Source: Amorphochlora amoebiformis | Taxonomy: Eukaryota; Cercozoa; Chlorarachniophyceae | Assembly: GCA_054601695.1 (NCBI GenBank) | Contig: BAAHQB010000465.1 | Location: 1-64,000 of the forward strand | Direction of reading: 5' to 3' | Length of the DNA: 64,000 bases | Shown: positions 1 through 60,639 of the stretch, in pieces | Layout: each line of letters begins with the position of its first letter | How positions within the stretch are numbered: position 1 is the first letter of the stretch | Made by a program: the position numbers and the translations under genes | Notes under the pieces: generated by a model | What the model saw: the letters and a program-made list of their open reading frames with translations, nothing else | Database searches by the model: none | Told to the model about the DNA's origin: nothing

Positions 1-12
1 TTTATATTAAAG

Positions 13-62
<50 letters not shown>

Positions 63-120
63 CGTGGAAGTGTGTGGGTATGTATAAATAATACACATGT
101 ATGTATCCATATATTTGTAT

Positions 121-252
<132 letters not shown>

Positions 253-511
253 TAATATATATATATATATATATATTATATGTGTGTGTGTGTTTTGTGT
301 GTATATGTGTGTATGTGTACATATACACACACAAAAACACACAAAAACACACACATTGTGTGCATACATTCACAGCCACATACTCACACACAGCTCCATG
401 TAAAGAAATATGTATATACACACATTGAATTGAAAACATACAACCAAACCCGCATACTCTCACACAGCATCCACACAAAAACTCCCAAATTCCCTCCCCA
501 AATAGAGCTAC

Positions 512-10831
<10,320 letters not shown>

Positions 10832-11444
10832 GCTTCGCCTCTGTCCCGGGGCTGTCCCTATTTACGACTTGAATTGTTGATTTAAAACTTCGGCTTGTTG
10901 CGATTAATGGCCGCCGAAAAGGGCGGGATCATGGAAATGCAATTTGGCATTTTCTATGGTTCGAGGACGACAGATTTTTGACAGATTAAGATTCAATAGG
11001 TATACACATTATAAAAGTTCAACTTAATGTCCGGGGGAAGCCCATATGTACTTCCCCTTAGTTGCCCTTCTCATTTGAGTGGTGAGAAGGGGTTGGCCTG
11101 AGTTTATGGGCCCTACAAACGGTTAGACCTAAGGAAGCTGCGAAAAGTGAGGGAGGTCAAGTAAATTTCAAAATTTGAATCGAGTTTGATTTTTGGCTTG
11201 ATCTTAAATTTTCCATCGCCAGGCTGTGCAGTCGCACGAGAATGGAGGCTGCAAGAAGGTCCACACAAATCACCCTGATGGCTGTGTCTGATTCCGCTTA
11301 TTCCCGTCGTCGAAAATATCTCCATGGATCCTCAGCTTTGGAACTAGGGATATCAGTACTAGTGACTGCATTTTTTCGGGTCTAGATCCGACTTTGTTTT
11401 TAGGGCGCAGTAGAGGGTATGAGAGCGGATTCTGAGGGTGAATT

Positions 11445-11491
<47 letters not shown>

Positions 11492-11493
11492 TG

Positions 11494-11527
<34 letters not shown>

Positions 11528-11609
11528 GTATACACATATGTGTAAATCGTATACACATACATACGTAATATATACATATATATATAGTATTATATACATA
11601 TTTATATAC

Positions 11610-11655
<46 letters not shown>

Positions 11656-11768
11656 CGGCATATGTGGCTAACGCGGAAACTACGGCTAGTCAACTACAGA
11701 AGTTAGACTACGGTTAGAGACTAGTATATAACCGGTGGGCCGGACCGGACTGCTGCACTTACGCAATA

Positions 11769-11828
<60 letters not shown>

Positions 11829-11951
11829 TTATATCCATGTTCCTATCTCCGCTCTTTTCTTCTACTTCCTTATCTTTTTTGTCTCTTTTTCCTTCTTCCC
11901 TTCTCCCTCCTTTCCTGTCTCCCATGCAAACTCACTAAATATATATATATT

Positions 11952-11994
<43 letters not shown>

Positions 11995-12102
11995 GTGTGT
12001 GTGTGTCTGTACATATTATATAAATATATATATTTACATATCCTACCTCAACTCTCTCACTCTCAACCCCTTTCTTCCCTAAATATAATACATATGTGTA
12101 TG

Positions 12103-12136
<34 letters not shown>

Positions 12137-12146
12137 AATATATTTA

Positions 12147-12183
<37 letters not shown>

Positions 12184-12401
12184 ATATATCTATATATATA
12201 TATACACGTACGCGTACATTAATATTTTTTATCTGTGTACATTTATATATATATATATATATATATATATGTAAATATGTATGTATATATATATATATAT
12301 ATATATATGTATTGTGTAGTTTTAGATCCAAAATACGTATAAATTTGTAAATAATGCATATATATGTATATATATATATATATAAAAACACTACATATAT
12401 A

Positions 12402-12451
<50 letters not shown>

Positions 12452-12584
12452 CGTGTGTGTGTATGCACGTACGACTGTAATTTACATTATTCTCTGTCAT
12501 GGTATGAAAGCTATGATATATGTGCAGACATGTAAACATCTATATAGAACTAATAGTACACGTACAGCTGTAGTAAATGCACTC

Positions 12585-12643
<59 letters not shown>

Positions 12644-12687
12644 TATTATATTGTATATACATGTAAAAAGGGTTTAAGTTGCGCCAT

Positions 12688-12747
<60 letters not shown>

Positions 12748-12854
12748 TACATATACATACATACGTAATATATATATTATATATATATAGCATATACATA
12801 TATATATATATACAATTTATATAATATGTAAATTACGCACATATATATATGTAA

Positions 12855-12901
<47 letters not shown>

Positions 12902-12990
12902 TGATATATAAAATATTGGGCTCCACCTTAGGTGGCTCCATCTTAGCCTACAGCTAAGGTGACACAACACGGTAGAATATACATACGTAC

Positions 12991-13022
<32 letters not shown>

Positions 13023-13224
13023 TATACATATATATAAAGGGAGATAGGTAGATAGATAGAATATACATATTATATATATATATATATATATATATAAAGG
13101 TACATCATATTATATATATTATAATATATATATATATATATATATATCTGACAGCAAATAGATATATATATATATACAGCTGTTTTTATCTATAATATTA
13201 TACATAGAATTAAAATATTGTGTG

Positions 13225-13255
<31 letters not shown>

Positions 13256-13271
13256 GCGTGTGTATATATAT

Positions 13272-13320
<49 letters not shown>

Positions 13321-13539
13321 GTATATATACATATATGAGTCTGTTTTGATATATACATATATATTAGTCGAACATGCACATATGTATGCATGTATAGTAT
13401 TATTACGATCACACAAGTATATTATATGAATTCGTTTACACTTGCAAGTAAAGAATTTTTATCTTTCAACCTGTTGCACCGATGGGGTAGCTTTCGTTTC
13501 AGATATATATATCATGAATACCCTAATTTCTAGAATTTG
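10832..13539. other. Gene-poor stretch between two minus-strand genes
   Basis: Contains the upstream region of the coiled-coil gene (10832-11100, including a strong inverted repeat at about 11070-11095, CTTCTCATTTGAGTGGTGAGAAG), a unique stretch to 11440, then (TA)n interrupted by short unique islands. A 47-codon ORF on the plus strand (11242-11385) has no supporting exons. I find no convincing gene. Confidence 0.5.
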
Positions 13540-13816
13540 GATCGAGGCTACGGTACGTTGCAATTGACGCGTCACAGTATCTAGAGTATCTACACGTCAG
13601 TGAGTCTACGCACTATCTAGACTGAGTGGCTAACAGCTAGATCTAGGCTATTCGCGGACGAGTTGAATAGATAGAGTAACTCAAGTAGTAACTTATTCTA
13701 TATGCTACTAGGCTATATCTAGTATATCACTAGATCAGCGCTAACTTTTCATTGCTGGTATCGATCTTGACTCATGACCGTAAAATTTACTTGTAATTGT
13801 CTAAATTGTATCGAGC
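13540..13816. other. CTAG-rich spacer at gene end
   Basis: About 270 bp free of (TA)n but dense in CTAG and TCTAG words (TATCTAGAGTATCTA, CTAGATCTAGG, ATATCTAGTATATCACTAG). It begins immediately after the stop codon of the minus-strand gene 13817-22659. Two similar tracts occupy 28247-28777 and 60990-61522, both between convergent genes. Confidence 0.7.
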
Positions 13817-22659
<8,843 letters not shown>

Positions 22660-22689
22660 GCTAACCTGTCGATAGTTGCGGCTATGGTT

Positions 22690-22912
22690 CAGCTAACAGT
22701 AGAAGTAGGATCTGGGTTAGGAAAGGGTTAGCTTACCCCTTGGCTCCAGATTTCAAGGTGTATGTCCTCTACTTTACCGGTGCCCCTGAAGGAAGGATTT
22801 GGGGCTATGAGCATGCTCATTGGGTTAGGATTGGGTTGAGATTGGGGTTAGGATCAGGTTTGGAAGGAGGAGGTTTATTAGGTTAGGGTTTGTGTTTGTT
22901 GTTCGAGGTACC
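22690..22912 (+). repeat. Degenerate telomere-like tract upstream of a gene start
   Basis: Repeated GGGTTAG and GGTTAGGATT variants. It lies just upstream of the first exon (22562-22659) of a minus-strand gene, so it is either promoter or first-intron sequence. Confidence 0.65.
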
Positions 22913-23020
22913 AAGTTTTCATGTTTCGGACACTCGCTAAGATCCTTACGACGCCATCGGAGGGATCATACCATCCGGATATCTTATTCAACACATGGGT
23001 TTACGTACATTCATAAACCA

Positions 23021-24356
<1,336 letters not shown>

Positions 24357-24419
24357 AAGAAGTGGGGAGGAGGAGCGAGGAGAGGTGAGGTGGAGCGAGG
24401 ATATCTATTTTATTAGGTC

Positions 24420-25540
<1,121 letters not shown>

Positions 25541-25543
25541 ATT

Positions 25544-26822
25544 ATAACCCTAGGTAAATGATACCCTCACTTTTCTTCAGATTAAACCTAGGCCCGGTGT
25601 TTGTGCAGGGTATTACTGGGTGTGGGGATAGGTCGATGATCTTCGCAAGGTTTCCACCCACAAATTCCAGTGCGTTTCCCTCAAGGGTCCCGACGATCAC
25701 CTTTAGACATCAAGAAATCCTAATCAGCCAATTGAGAGATTTTATAGTATACTGGTACATAGGTTCAACCACAGTAACCACCCAGACCCTAGCGACCCTC
25801 AAAGGCTATCCCATATGGCATTTACCTACCGTTTGTTGTGTTATGTCCTGGGACATTTTGTCCACCCAACAAACACTGGCAACCGATGCGTAGTGATGGG
25901 GGATGGCCAGAGAGCCATCCCTATGATGCAGACTGGATGCACCCACTGACGGATGGCATACCCAGGTCTTGAAGCTTGCTTTTTCGTCAGTTCCAACGAC
26001 CAATGCCAGGTGGATCTCTATAGTAATTTTGTAGGGTGATCTTTTGCTGATTTGCATATATGAAATGTTCGTATGCATCTAACGAGCTGTTACGGTAACC
26101 AATTCCATGTGTTTGAGTGAGTGTTGTATCATACCGTCAGTGGATTGCCTTCCACACCAAAAGGGCCTTAAATCCTGTCCAGCGGGAATCGAATCCCAAC
26201 TTACGCTCCACGACCCAGTATCGGGGTGGAGACTTGCACAATACAGACGATAGCCGCTGGACATCGACAGCCTACAGTTCTTGCCGCCCGTACTGGAAGA
26301 TTCCGGTCCCGTCCCACACAATATCCAAACCACCGGGCCGTCACACAGCCTGTGTTACAATCCCATCAGAAGGTAAGTTTGACATGTAAGCGATGTGCAT
26401 TGGTGTTTACGACTCAAAAAATATTGGACGCTTTATATGAGCGAGGAGATCATGTACAAAAGTATGCAGTTATGAGTTTAAAGGAAGTACCAACATCGTC
26501 GAGTACCACGCGGGACGGAGAACGTCATCAGAGGCTCAAAAGACCCGTCAATCGCCTCGCTGACGATTATTCTCTCGTTCTCGTCCTCAAAGCAAGCGAA
26601 AACACTCCGGTGCTCGAAGGAGAGGTCCTCACAGGACTTGATAGAGAGGCAGTGCATGGAAGAATCGACACCCCGGGCCCTCGTAGATTGATTTGCTTCC
26701 CCAAAAAAAGACTTACATTGTCGAAATCTGTCCTCATCAGTATCGTACTCAAATGAGTGGAATACCCAGCTGGAAGCTCCTGGTGAGCACGCGAGCAGGC
26801 GATTGACGTGCCCTAGGAGCAT
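25544..26822 (-). CDS. Putative compact gene, possible beta-propeller-like protein
   Basis: An open first exon starts with ATG at 26822 and runs to about 26505 (GTACTC donor); it contains [20 protein letters not shown]. Further coding-like segments lie at about 26059-25849 ([20 protein letters not shown], later [12 protein letters not shown]), about 25823-25770 (ARVWVVTVV), and a terminal segment about 25704-25544 ([23 protein letters not shown]). The alternation of short beta-like strands and [11 protein letters not shown] resemble WD40 or other propeller blades, but this is inference. The joins are not all phase-proven, and one intron would be only 24 nt. The gene is divergent from the UBZ/PBZ gene. 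Confidence 0.45.
26177..26262 (-). other. tRNA-like fold, probably a degenerate SINE head
   Basis: An 86-nt segment whose ends pair perfectly over 9 bp (GTCCAGCGG/CCGCTGGAC). On the minus strand it has a T-arm-like GGGATTCGATTCCC next to the 3' acceptor-like strand, and an internal CTCCAC/GTGGAG stem. The D-arm and A box do not fit a normal tRNA, so I read it as a tRNA-derived relic inside an intron. Confidence 0.3.
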
Positions 26823-26950
26823 CTCCCGCCACAGCTGCCGAATAAGTATATTCTTTTCTTTTTCTTTTCGGTATAATTATCTTTCAGTGAACTCACCTAT
26901 ATCCATCCATCTTGATTGGCAATTGAATTTCTCGGGCCTCGCCGTTAACG
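26823..26950. promoter_or_regulatory. Short spacer between divergent genes
   Basis: 128 bp separate the ATG codons of the minus-strand gene (26822) and the plus-strand UBZ/PBZ gene (26951). It holds a pyrimidine-rich TTCTTTTCTTTTTCTTTTC run and no (TA)n. Its position implies a shared promoter; no specific site is recognised. Confidence 0.5.
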
Positions 26951-28246
26951 ATGGAGGAGGAGCCGCCCACAAAGCTTTTGGTAAGCCTCAGTTACTGCTT
27001 CAATCATGCAAACTGATTCATTCCTCTGGCATCCAATTCAGAGGGATGCTCCAAGGGTCGAAGCTCAGATGGAATCGGAGAATAAGAAGAACACAAAGCG
27101 CAAGATGACACCGGATGATAACGACCTTGGCAAGAAGAAGTTCTGCGAGATGCAAGGGTTCCAGCACAGGCGAAAGGTTTCGTTTCTTCCCGAATATGTA
27201 TATTTTTATAATTGATGTACGGACTTCAGAGCAAGATCAAACGGGAGGTGGAAGAGGAGAAGCCAGCAGAAGCTGAGTGGGAGAGAAAGGACGACAACGA
27301 TTCCCTAAACGATCTTCTAAAGACGTTCGCCAACATGGTGATCCCCAAGAATGACACGGAAACCTGTCCGCTCTGCTTCAACACATTCAAGCTGGAAGAA
27401 TTCTCTGCTCATGTGCACCGGTGTCTTGAGAAGATGGAATCGAACGTCAAGAGCGAGTGGACTGTGGATACGACCGACGACTCTCGCTTATTCTCCGCTG
27501 GGGACTGCAAATTTGGGATCCACTGCCAAGTAACAACAGCGGATCACTTCAGATTCATGAGGCATCCCAAGGTACAGATGTATATTGTCTGTTTTCTCTA
27601 TCGAGTTTTCAGCTACCAGCCAGCAGAATATATGCGTTTATCTGATTGTGTCACATTTGCCCTCAGGTCGTTTGCCCAATTTGCAACGAAAAGTTCCACA
27701 TGCACGAGATAAATGCCCACATAAACTTTTGTCTCGACAAGGGCGGAGAGCAAGATATGGAGACAGTCCAGAAAGGTGCCGCGGATAGCAGTTCAAGTGG
27801 GCAGATGTCGACCCAACAGATGGCAGCATGCGCCAAGGCCATCCTGGACGCTAAGAGCACATCTGAGAACGATGTCTCTTTAGTCTCTATGCTCCAGAGA
27901 TTTAAGAGTCTGGGTAGGCCCACCTACTCTTATAACCTTCCATTCAATGCTTAACTCCCACCCTACTATAGGCTTCACCAGGGAGAGTTTAAAGAATCGC
28001 TTGAAGGAAATCAAGAGTAGTGAAAAGAAAATGGAGGGCACAAGTAGCTCAGGGTCCACGAATTCTCTATCCCCTGAACAGTGTAGGTCCGAGTTCGACT
28101 TGAAGCCACCATCCTTCACGTTCCAAGGTGCAATCAATTCACCGGATCATCCTAGAAGGCTCAAAATAACACATATTATTCTGACAGGTATCGAAACAGC
28201 CACAAAAGATGCTGAGTCAAAATCCCCGTGTGCCAACAATACCTGA
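26951..28246 (+). CDS. UBZ4-PBZ-UBZ4 zinc-finger protein
   Basis: Exons 26951-26980, 27042-27176, 27230-27571, 27667-27913, 27972-28246 (TGA) join in phase to 342 residues. An optional in-frame 60-nt intron (28128-28187) would give 322. Three zinc modules are visible. Residues 101-120 and 172-191 are both C-x2-C-x11-H-x3-C, the Rad18-type UBZ4 ubiquitin-binding finger. Residues 148-167 are C-x-F-G-x2-C-x6-H-x5-H-P, the PBZ poly(ADP-ribose)-binding pattern. Known PBZ and UBZ4 proteins (APLF, CHFR, SNM1A, Rad18) act in DNA-damage and checkpoint signalling, so a nuclear adaptor reading ubiquitin and PAR is likely. No nuclease, FHA or RING is seen. The N terminus is basic and then acidic; the tail is S/T-rich. 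Introns are short (53-95 nt) and without (TA)n. The gene converges on the gene ending at 28778. Confidence 0.85.
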
Positions 28247-28777
28247 CCGTCAGTCGATCTCTACTTCAAGTTCCATTATTATTTAACGTAGATGAGCGCT
28301 AACATTGCCCAGGGACTAGAGCCTAGAGGGAAGTTGTGAATTGAATATTAGATTTGCGGCTTTGAGTTTGCCGCTCTGCTTTACATCTACGCTACACCGA
28401 TATCCACTCTATCTAGTCTATGGTCTAGAGTGTTGCATATTCTAGACGCTGATGATCGGATATTAGTCTAGTAGTCTAGTAGTAGACTCTGGGAGATATA
28501 CATAATTATGATATCTGTTTTGGTCGTGTTCAAGTTCTATAAGTTGTGTATCGATAACTAGATTTAGAGATAAGTGTCTGCTAGATCTAGTACTAGTAGT
28601 CTAGGTAGTAGTATATGGTGGGCTCTGCGAAAATTCATAATGATCCAGAATATCTAGTACTAAATAATTATATGTAAAGCTTCTAGATGTCTAGGATCTA
28701 GAGGATGTAGATAAGTATATTTTTCTAGACTATTGAATATAGTGAATAGCAGCGATGAATGTGTATTAAATTATGAA
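28247..28777. other. CTAG-rich spacer between convergent genes
   Basis: About 530 bp between the stop codons of the plus-strand UBZ/PBZ gene and a minus-strand gene. Free of (TA)n microsatellite but dense in TCTAG, CTAGTAG and TAGTCTAG words, especially 28400-28740. No ORF of note. It resembles the spacers at 13540-13816 and 60990-61522. Confidence 0.75.
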
Positions 28778-34896
<6,119 letters not shown>

Positions 34897-35177
34897 CTCT
34901 CTTGCTTTCTAGTCCTCTAACTCGCTCACTTTCTCCCTGTCTCTCGTATGTACTCTCCCTCTTTCTCTTTTTTTTGGCTTTCTTTCCATTATCTCTCGCT
35001 GACTATGTGTGTTTCTGTGGGTTACTTTGCCAAGGGATTGGGATTTTTTTTAATTTTTGCTTTCTCTGTTTTTGTCCCGCTTTTGCTTTTTTGTGTTTTA
35101 AGGCACGTTGGAAGGCAGACGGAGGACGGAAGAGAGGGAGGGGGGTAGAGATTAAGGATATATATATATATATATAT

Positions 35178-35899
35178 ATTTAGAGAGAGAGAGAGAGAGA
35201 GAGAGAGGAAAGAGAGAAGAGAGCGAAAGACTGAAGAGATAGAGATGGAGCGGAGCAAGTGGAGCAAGAGATTTGAAAGAGAAAGAGAGCGAGAGAGCAA
35301 GAGAGCTAGAGAGAGAGCAAGAGAGAGAGAGAGAGAGAGAGCAACAGAGAGAGAGCAACAGAGAGAGAGCATGAGGGAGAGAGAGAGCAAGAGAGAGAGA
35401 GCAAGAGGGAGAGAGCAAGAGAGAGAGAGAGCAAGAGAGGGAGAGGAAGAGAGAGAGAGCAAGAGAGAGAGAAAGAGAGAGAGAGAGCAAGAGAGAGAGA
35501 AAGAGAGAGAGAGAGCAAGAGAGAAAGAGGGAGAGAGCAAGAGAGAGAGAGCAACAGAGAGAGAGCAAGAGTAAGAGAGAGAGCAAGAGAGAGAGAGCAA
35601 GAGAGAGAGAGCAAGAGAGAGAGAGGAAGAGAGAGAGCGCAAGAGAGAGAGAGCAAGAGAGAGAGAAAGAGAGAGAGAGAGCAAGAGAGAGAGAGAGAGC
35701 AACAGAGAGAGAGCAAGAGAGAGAGAGCAAGAGAGAGAGAGCAAGAGAAAGAGAGCAAGAGAGAGAGAGCAAGAGAGAGAGAGCAAGAGAGAGAGAGCAA
35801 GAGAGAGAGAGAAAGAGAGAGAGAGAAAGAGAGAGAGAGCAAGAGAGAGAGAGAGAAAGAGAGAGAGAGCAAGAGAGAGAGAGAGAAAGAGAGAGAGAG

Positions 35900-35974
<75 letters not shown>

Positions 35975-35975
35975 A

Positions 35976-36013
<38 letters not shown>

Positions 36014-36110
36014 CGGGGGAAGCAAAGGAAGAGAGCAATTGATCGAGAGAGAGAAGAGGAAAATGAGAGGGAGAGAGGGAGAGAGAGGTACCAAGAGATT
36101 TGGAGAGGAA
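35178..36110. repeat. Large imperfect (GA)n tract with GAGAGAGCAA units
   Basis: More than 900 bp of GAGAGA interrupted quasi-periodically by GCAA, so units of about 10-14 bp repeat. GA is on the plus strand. It lies between the start of the minus-strand gene at 34896 and the 3' region of the NSUN2-like gene. The long Ser/Leu or Arg/Glu ORFs across it are repeat artefacts. Confidence 0.9.
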
Positions 36111-36214
36111 ATAAACTTTACGAGGTACGTAGGTAGGATGAGTGAGCGAAGATACGTTTGGGTAAGTTGACCAGAATACTGGAATAGATGACCTGGGGTA
36201 TACTATAAATATGA

Positions 36215-36260
<46 letters not shown>

Positions 36261-36274
36261 TATATAGCGCTATA

Positions 36275-36486
<212 letters not shown>

Positions 36487-36612
36487 GCATATATATATAC
36501 TTGTATATATATATATTACACACATATATATATATATATATATGTACGTATATATATATATATATATATGTCATACATATCTATATATGTACATACATAT
36601 TTATATATGTAT

Positions 36613-36652
<40 letters not shown>

Positions 36653-36709
36653 TTAACTATGTATGTGTATACATAAATGTAATTATATTATATGTATACA
36701 TATATATGA

Positions 36710-36756
<47 letters not shown>

Positions 36757-36830
36757 GTAGGTGTGTGCGTATAATTATATACATATATATATATATATAT
36801 GTATTCATGTATATTATATATATTTTGTAC

Positions 36831-36871
<41 letters not shown>

Positions 36872-36894
36872 TGTGAATATATCTATCTACATAT

Positions 36895-36925
<31 letters not shown>

Positions 36926-36936
36926 GTATACATGTA

Positions 36937-37095
<159 letters not shown>

Positions 37096-37164
37096 CAATA
37101 TATATATATATATATATATACATTTATATTTAATATGTATTTGTATAATATACACATACAAACT

Positions 37165-37209
<45 letters not shown>

Positions 37210-37246
37210 ACATATACACATATACACACACACATATATACGTATT

Positions 37247-37300
<54 letters not shown>

Positions 37301-37372
37301 ATTATATGTACACAAACACAAACACACACACACACACACACACCACACACACACACACACATATATATATAC

Positions 37373-37416
<44 letters not shown>

Positions 37417-37429
37417 TATTACTACTCAC

Positions 37430-57397
<19,968 letters not shown>

Positions 57398-57722
57398 TCT
57401 CGACCTCGGCCGGCGCTGAGAAATGCAAATGGTCAGATCCCTCAATGATTCCGGAGAAATGCAATGGCGTTACCACTCGACAACGCAAAAAGCTTCCTCC
57501 ACGCTTACTGACAACTACAGTTGTCCCAACCATTAAAAATATTGCCCCCAAACCTCTTCCCCTCTTCCTCCACCACCCGGAGACCCCTTCCAGACGGGTC
57601 ATCCCGAGATTGGACCGGAATCCATAAGCGAAGAAATAAATACGTTTCCGGGGAATAACGGGACTCGGCGTTGCTACCCGGGGGTAACATTTTGGAGTGG
57701 GAGTTTCGCCTGCGCCGGGCAC
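57398..57722. promoter_or_regulatory. Shared upstream region of divergent NSUN2-like and RSP3 genes
   Basis: 325 bp between the two ATG codons, GC-richer than the surroundings and free of microsatellites. A plus-strand ORF that ends at 57627 overlaps NSUN2-like exon 1 antisense and is not needed for either gene. No specific promoter motif recognised. Confidence 0.5.
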
Positions 57723-58640
57723 ATGTCGGGCTATACGTTCGCCTCTCAGCCGCGAGCGGTGGCTCACACGCGCAAAAAATATCGTTTGGATGATACGACT
57801 ATGATATCGACGGTCCCCAACATCATGTTTGACAGGAGGGTGGTCCGAGGAACGACGGTTAAAGCAAGGTTAGGGTCGGCAGTCAACCATGGACACCTGT
57901 GAAACATGTCTATACAGCCAAAATGCACGTTTTCACGGGTCGTATACACCCGCGCTATACATGTTCACCTAATTTTCATGCTTCCACAGTGCATAAACGC
58001 ACCTGGCTATCAACTCGAGTGACAGCTCCAATCATTAGGGCTACCGAGAAGAAAGAGGTCACTAAGACAGATAAGCTCATCTCGAGCTTCGAAGCCAAGC
58101 GCGGGAAGCGGCAGGCCGAAGGCAACGATCCAGATCGGCTCGTCAACCCCCGCGACCTCCCTAAAGCGTCCCAGTTTCATAAGGAGCTAAAATACGAAAG
58201 GAAAAGAGTGGAATTACCCCTGAGCCAGTACCTAGAAGCGGAGGAGGAAGAGGTGAAGGTTAGAAATGAAGCTTGCCAGACCGACGCATTCGTCCCTTTG
58301 CCTCCACGCAAGCCCTACCTCCCCATGAAAACTGGTCTAGACGTCGGTACACAGGTATTGTACTCTTCAACATAGGATGGACAGAGGGGGATTGGTGGGG
58401 AAAAAAAGTTGCAAGTGGCGAGAGGTAGGGAAAGAGAGTAAGGAGAGAAAGAGTTAAATATCCCTTTTGACCTCTCCTTGATTTTCAACACAGGTGGAGA
58501 ATTCCATGGTGTTCGACTTCGACCGCGACGTGGACCCGATCCTGGAGGTTTTAATGGGAAAAACACTTGAACAGGCGCTCATGGAGGTACATAATTAGCG
58601 AATAATTGTGTGCACCAGGTGTAGGGAGTGGTAAGGGTGA

Positions 58641-58722
<82 letters not shown>

Positions 58723-58726
58723 ACGT

Positions 58727-58773
<47 letters not shown>

Positions 58774-59158
58774 GTATATATATATATATATATATATATA
58801 AGTATACATAGACATGCACACAATCATATACATACTCAACAGGTTCGACAAGAGGAGCAGGTGAAGGCGCTGCAAGCGAGAAAACACACACTGCGAGAGG
58901 TTCAAAACAATAACCTGATTTTACACCCACGCGTACACACATTTGCCTATTCCCTTCTCTTAGATCCGACAGGCCGAGATGGTTATGATTGGAAAGTTGG
59001 AGAAGAAAGAGAAGAAGTTACGGGCGGCGAACGTGAGGGTATTAGAACGGCACAGGAAGGAGTACAAGCGAAAGATGGAGGTTTGTTTTCTTACTATGTT
59101 TTAGAGTACTATAGATGTGTATTGTGTGCATTCTATGGATGAATGTAAGGTATCATGC

Positions 59159-59195
<37 letters not shown>

Positions 59196-60198
59196 TACAT
59201 ATACATATAATATTATGTATATACATACACATATGTATACATATACACATACACACACACATAAATACACATACACATACATAACACACACACACACACA
59301 TACACATGTACACATAATACACACACACACATATATGTATATATATATATATATAAAATATATTTATATATACACATAATACATATACACACACACACAT
59401 TACATATTTATACATACTTACTTCTACATTTATGATAACACACATACATATATATATATATATATACATATACACACATACATACACACATACATACACA
59501 TATATATATGTGTGTGTACACACACATGTACACATATATATGTAAATACATATATATATATATATATATATATGCATACATAACCAGGTCGAGGAGAAAA
59601 ATAAAGCCACAGCTTTCGCAATTAGGTTTCTGGACGGGATGGAAGACCGAATATTCGACGAGCTGGCTGCTGAGAAGTATTTCGTAGACCCTGTAAGCTC
59701 GGAAATCGAGCAAAACTTCGTACCGTGGATGTATAATGAGACACGCAAAAACCTTAAGGTATTAAATGTATAGGAATATGTTTTATACGTATATGTAGCA
59801 CATGAACATTTTATGTATTGATACATACATACACACACTACATAACACGCACACAACCATGTGTTAGTCTCTGATCCTTGTCCATATGTACACAAAACAG
59901 GTGTTTGAGAATGGCAGAGGACTCGTGGATAAGCTTCTGCGGGCGTGCGTTGCAGGACGCAAGAGGGGGTTAGGGAAGGTGATTTTCATGATAGAAGATT
60001 CGACTAGTGGCGAGAATTTCAAGGTGGTATCTCTTCGCATACTTGAGCGTATGTGTTTGTAAGTATAAATACATATATTTATATACATACACATATACAT
60101 ATCCATATATACACCCACACACACATATATATATATGTGTATGTATATAATTGTATTTGTATATGTATTTATACATGTATCGTGAATATCTATATATA

Positions 60199-60237
<39 letters not shown>

Positions 60238-60320
60238 TGTATACACATATACACACACACATACACTTACATAGATACATATATATACATATATATACAT
60301 ATATATATACATGTAGTACC

Positions 60321-60351
<31 letters not shown>

Positions 60352-60608
60352 TATATATTGTATATATATACATATATGTACATATTACGTGCGTGTTTGT
60401 GTGTGTGTGTGTATATGCATACATGTAATTATATTTAATATTTATACACATACACATATATATATATATATATACATATACACATACAATATATATATAT
60501 ATATATAATGTATGTATGTATATATGTGCATATGCATATTTGTATACTGTATTTCGAAATAAATGTTATAATATACATACCTAAATATCATACATACATG
60601 TAGATAGG

Positions 60609-60639
<31 letters not shown>

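Noticed and set aside
23-60. CRISPR-like or satellite arrays among the simple repeats
   Set aside because: All regular arrays are dinucleotide or short tandem repeats without unique spacers; nothing CRISPR-like is present.
11242-11385. 47-codon plus-strand ORF starting MEAARRSTQITLMAV
   Set aside because: Short, with no linked exon, no promoter evidence and no recognisable motif.
35022-36224. 400-codon Ser/Leu-rich ORF on minus and Arg/Glu ORFs on plus
   Set aside because: Produced by the (GA)n/(CT)n tract; no domain and no phase-consistent exon link.
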